Notes under the pieces: generated by a model
Databases searched by the model: none
Seen by the model: only the letters and a program-made list of their open reading frames with translations
Told to the model about the DNA's origin: nothing
NCBI RefSeq assembly: GCF_026626635.1
Contig: NZ_JAPNKA010000001.1
Location: 8,122,001 to 8,186,000, forward strand
Source: Archangium lansingense
GTDB taxonomy: Bacteria > Myxococcota > Myxococcia > Myxococcales > Myxococcaceae
Length of the DNA: 64,000 nucleotides
Direction: 5' to 3'
Made by a program: the position numbers and the translations under genes
Shown here: positions 61,619-64,000 of the stretch, piece by piece
Layout: the number at the start of each line of letters is the position of its first letter
Numbering within the stretch: position 1 is the first letter of the stretch

Positions 61619-62113
61619 TCACTCGACCCGGAAGGCCTTGGGGAGTACCCCGTAGTGCCCGTCCGGGTTGACCACGACCACGTCGTACACGCCCATGGGG
61701 GTATTGGCGGGGACGTCCAGGGTGCAGGAGAGGACGGAGCCGCGCTGCCCGGGGTTCTCCACGCTCCGAGTCACCGCGGGCAGGTCCGCGCCCTCCAGCT
61801 TGACGACGGCGAAGGCGCCGGTGGTGAAGAAGTCTCCCAACACCTGCAGCGCGAGCGTGCTGCCCGGCGCGGCGATCCCCGGTTGGGTCGAGCCCACCTG
61901 GACGACGGCCTTGACCCAAACCACCGCGAACAGCTCCAGCGAGGCCAGCTCCGCGCGGAGATGCTTCATCACCGGCTCGAGCTGCCCCTTGTGGAGGGCC
62001 TCGCGCTGCGGCTCGGACAGGCCCGCCCTCCGCATCGTGTCCTCGGGGTCGCGGCTGAACTGCCGCTGGAGCTCCGGGTTGCGGATCAGATCGGAGATGA
62101 AGTGCAAGAGCAT
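61619..62113 (-). CDS. Protein with LigA-like N-terminus and IPT/TIG-like domain
   Basis: A 164-residue protein. Residues 1-45 (LLHFISDLIRNPELQRQFSR then DPEDTMRRAGLSEPQREALHKG) look like the small LigA-type helical domain, also seen as a leader-like region in some ribosomal peptide families. Residues 70-164 look like a TIG/IPT immunoglobulin fold ending in MGVYDVVVVNPDGHY, the classic G-x-Y-x-V-x-V-x-N-P-D-G strand. The join of a LigA-like piece to a TIG domain is unusual. The ATG at 62113 follows GAGGGGACAG and starts the helical domain directly; a longer frame upstream is not plausible. No export signal is seen despite the TIG domain. Confidence 0.65.
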   Translation of the reverse strand: MLLHFISDLIRNPELQRQFSRDPEDTMRRAGLSEPQREALHKGQLEPVMKHLRAELASLELFAVVWVKAVVQVGSTQPGIAAPGSTLALQVLGDFFTTGAFAVVKLEGADLPAVTRSVENPGQRGSVLSCTLDVPANTPMGVYDVVVVNPDGHYGVLPKAFRVE

Positions 62114-62218
62114 GTGTCTGTCCCCTCGTGGGTGGTCATTCTTCGGGCCGTGACTCGGCGCGGATGAAACCATGCGGATGGCGCGTGGGGAAGCCGCGCG
62201 GCGAGCGGTCTATCGGGC

Positions 62219-63535
62219 TCACCGTGAACACGGCACCGGTTTTCTCGGATGGGCGCCGAGCGGGAGAAACCAGACGAAGTCGTACTGGCGCTGGTTCGCC
62301 CTGCCGTGACAGGCCATGCACGAGGAGTCGGAGGAGTCCTGGAACCAGGTCTCGAGCGACACGTTGGCGGTGTTCGTCTGCGGCTGGGAGAGACTCGGGA
62401 ACGCGCTCGTCCCGTCGCCGAGGGGCCACTGGGTCATCACGAGCTGGTAGTTCTCCCAGACGGTCCCCTTCACGCCCTCGGCCTGGTGGTAGGCGTGATT
62501 GGTCAGCCGGGTCGAAGCCGCGAGTGGCCGCTTGCGTACCACCTGGGTCGGTGCCGGGTCTCGCTGGGGCGGGTTGCAGCGGCTGATGGGCTCGCCTCTG
62601 GGCGAGGGCGGGGTTGCCGGCGCGTTGTCGTTCAACGCGAAGGGGAACGCTCCTCGTCCGGACCCGCCCTCGGAGTCGGGGACGTTGTCGACGTGCTCGA
62701 AGCTCGACCAGATCCACCGGGGGAAGGAGGGGGGCTTGTTCACGATGTGCAGCCCGATCAGCCCGACGTCCGTCACGGAACACCTGCCGGTCAGCGGATC
62801 GAGCAGGTTCGCGCGGGTGACGTAGTAGTGCTTGCGCTGCGCCTCGGGCACTCCGGTCATCACCCGCCAGGAGGCCTTCACGAGCACCGAGCCACTCGGG
62901 AAGCGCAGCGCGGAATGGGGCGTCCCATTTCCTGGCAGGTTCGCCGCCAGGTACAGCGGTCCCGGATGGGCGCCACCGGGCTCGAGGATGAACTGATAAC
63001 CAGCCCGATTCACCCGCGTCTCGTAGCGGACGTACTGGCGGTTCTGGCTCACCAGGGGGCCAGCGAAGGCCTGGTTGAAGCCGTGGAACGCATCGAAGGA
63101 GCCGAGGACCTTCTGGTACGGAACGAGGCTCGTCCTGGCGTCGCAGGGCGAGGGAGACGCGAAGCTCCTCCAGTCGGCCGGGGCGGCACCACCGGGAAGG
63201 AACAGCTCGAAGTCCGCCTTCCACGTCTCCCAGACGGTGGGGACGGAGACATCGCCATACTTCCTGTCGATGTCCGGAGAGCCACGCGGATAGGGCCCAC
63301 GAGCGCCGAGCCGGGCCGGCCAGGTGAGCGCGATGAACTCCCGCCAGGAGAAGTCATCGAAGAACGGGAGGTTGTCCTCGGGGTTCGCGAAGGGGACATC
63401 GACGTCGATGGGGATGTTGTGACTGACCGTCGGCACCGGGCGGCGCGGAGCGGGCTGCGCGACCGAGACGAACGGCCAGACACCTCCCAGGAGGGCGGCG
63501 ATGAGCACCCCCACGGCGGACCATCGCCTCCGCAT
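62219..63535 (-). CDS. Secreted cytochrome c-like protein with single CxxCH
   Basis: A 438-residue protein with an export signal (VGVLIAALLGGVWPFVSVA) and one c-type heme site near the C-terminus (SSCMACHG, about residue 412). The N-terminal part has the conserved phrase FFDDFSWREFIALTWPARL, which I associate with a family of large proteins carrying one C-terminal CxxCH. Most of the body is Pro/Asp/Trp-rich without recognisable enzyme motif. One heme with a large globular part suggests an electron-transfer or redox-sensing periplasmic enzyme. It starts 20 bases after the edge gene and is 105 bases upstream of the TIG-domain gene. Confidence 0.7.
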   Translation of the reverse strand: MRRRWSAVGVLIAALLGGVWPFVSVAQPAPRRPVPTVSHNIPIDVDVPFANPEDNLPFFDDFSWREFIALTWPARLGARGPYPRGSPDIDRKYGDVSVPTVWETWKADFELFLPGGAAPADWRSFASPSPCDARTSLVPYQKVLGSFDAFHGFNQAFAGPLVSQNRQYVRYETRVNRAGYQFILEPGGAHPGPLYLAANLPGNGTPHSALRFPSGSVLVKASWRVMTGVPEAQRKHYYVTRANLLDPLTGRCSVTDVGLIGLHIVNKPPSFPRWIWSSFEHVDNVPDSEGGSGRGAFPFALNDNAPATPPSPRGEPISRCNPPQRDPAPTQVVRKRPLAASTRLTNHAYHQAEGVKGTVWENYQLVMTQWPLGDGTSAFPSLSQPQTNTANVSLETWFQDSSDSSCMACHGRANQRQYDFVWFLPLGAHPRKPVPCSR

Positions 63536-63555
63536 GCGCTGTCCCCCTTCAGCCG

Positions 63556-64000
63556 TCAGGGGTGAGCCCCCTCCAGGGCGGGAAACTCCCGGCCGGAGAT
63601 CTTCCCGAGCGTCCGCGCCACCGCCGCCAACCGGAGGATGGGCAGGTCCGTCGGAGAGTCGCCGATGGCGAAGACAGGGCGCTCGGAGATGAGCTGGCGG
63701 GTCGCCTGGACTTTGCCCTCGCCACAGGTGCAGGGGGGCAGGAGCTCATCGGTCAACCGGCCGTTCTCCGCACAGAGGCGCATGCCGACCACGTGCTCGA
63801 TGCCCATGCGCGACGCGGCCACGCGCCCGAGCAGCTCGGCAGAGCCCGTGAGAATCCACACCCGATGGCGGCGAGAGAGGGCGCGGGCGAGCTCGACGGT
63901 GTGCGGGTTGAGCCGGACCTCGCCGCGCTCGAATACGTCGGTACCAAGGGCCTCCACCTCACCGGGAGTCAAACCCGCGAGGGCCTGGGCGGCCACGTCA
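63556..64000 (-). CDS. HAD-IB family phosphatase, N-terminal part outside window
   Basis: The visible 148 residues lack the first HAD motif (DxDxT), which would lie upstream, and the frame is open to the window edge, so the gene is cut. The other motifs are here: VWILTGSAELLG (motif II Thr/Ser), GEGKVQATR (motif III Lys) and VFAIGDSPTDLPIL (motif IV acidic). GDSPTDLPIL is typical of the SerB-like IB subgroup that removes phosphate from small molecules such as phosphoserine or phospholipid intermediates. It is 20 bases from the cytochrome-like gene downstream on the same strand. Confidence 0.8.
   Translation of the reverse strand, partial: DVAAQALAGLTPGEVEALGTDVFERGEVRLNPHTVELARALSRRHRVWILTGSAELLGRVAASRMGIEHVVGMRLCAENGRLTDELLPPCTCGEGKVQATRQLISERPVFAIGDSPTDLPILRLAAVARTLGKISGREFPALEGAHP

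Overview
The window looks like chromosome from a myxobacterium, probably suborder Cystobacterineae (Archangium, Cystobacter or Melittangium type). The reasons are very high GC with strong GC3 bias, many lipoproteins, two tandem copies of a small LYFPE-type protein family that I know only from Myxococcales, an NtrC-type regulator beside a sigma-54 promoter, a SARP-like ATPase regulator, and several orphan secondary-metabolism enzymes. I saw no rRNA, tRNA, insertion sequence, integrase or CRISPR array.

Layout. 1-2.1 kb: a membrane protein cut by the window edge, a tandem GNAT acetyltransferase and a secreted cupredoxin. 2.1-11.5 kb: a copper/silver efflux locus, with a response regulator and histidine kinase on the minus strand divergent from a CusC-CusB-CusA RND operon; a near-consensus -24/-12 element lies between them. 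11.5-26 kb: mixed functions (beta-CASP nuclease-like hydrolase, MDR oxidoreductase, Vps62-like lipoprotein, ArgG, HutU-HutI, class II amidotransferase, FG-GAP lipoprotein, other envelope lipoproteins). 26-35.7 kb: a minus-strand housekeeping cluster tilS-ftsH-folP-glmM-pdxJ-acpS-nnr-tsaE, with a terminator hairpin between ftsH and folP. 35.7-36.6 kb: a gene-poor stretch with a strong terminator and a clear sigma-70-like promoter, then the paired small proteins. 36.6-42 kb: a TonB-dependent receptor overlapping a 5'-nucleotidase C-terminal-domain lipoprotein, divergent from a ChaN-like protein. 42-45.6 kb: a class I terpene synthase, a six-helix chemoreceptor and a small protein. 45.8-47.9 kb: a SARP/AfsR-like regulator.

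The most unusual part is 47.9-58.4 kb, seven close-packed minus-strand genes. In transcription order they are a metallo-beta-lactamase-fold hydrolase, a cytochrome P450, a fusion of a class III aminotransferase with a cyanobacterial-type acyl-ACP reductase, a GNAT-fold acyltransferase, a catalase-fold protein that lacks the distal histidine, a LodA-like quinoprotein oxidase with its cysteine tryptophylquinone residues conserved, and its LodB-like flavoprotein. I read this as a candidate pathway that makes, decorates and oxidises a long-chain amine. No single protein here proves the product.

The right end (58.5-64 kb) holds a lipoprotein fusing a cyclohexadienyl-dehydratase-like domain to a secreted-type chorismate mutase, a Tat-signal protein, and a minus-strand set of an unknown protein, a TIG-domain protein with a LigA-like N-terminus, a CxxCH cytochrome-like protein and an edge-truncated HAD phosphatase.
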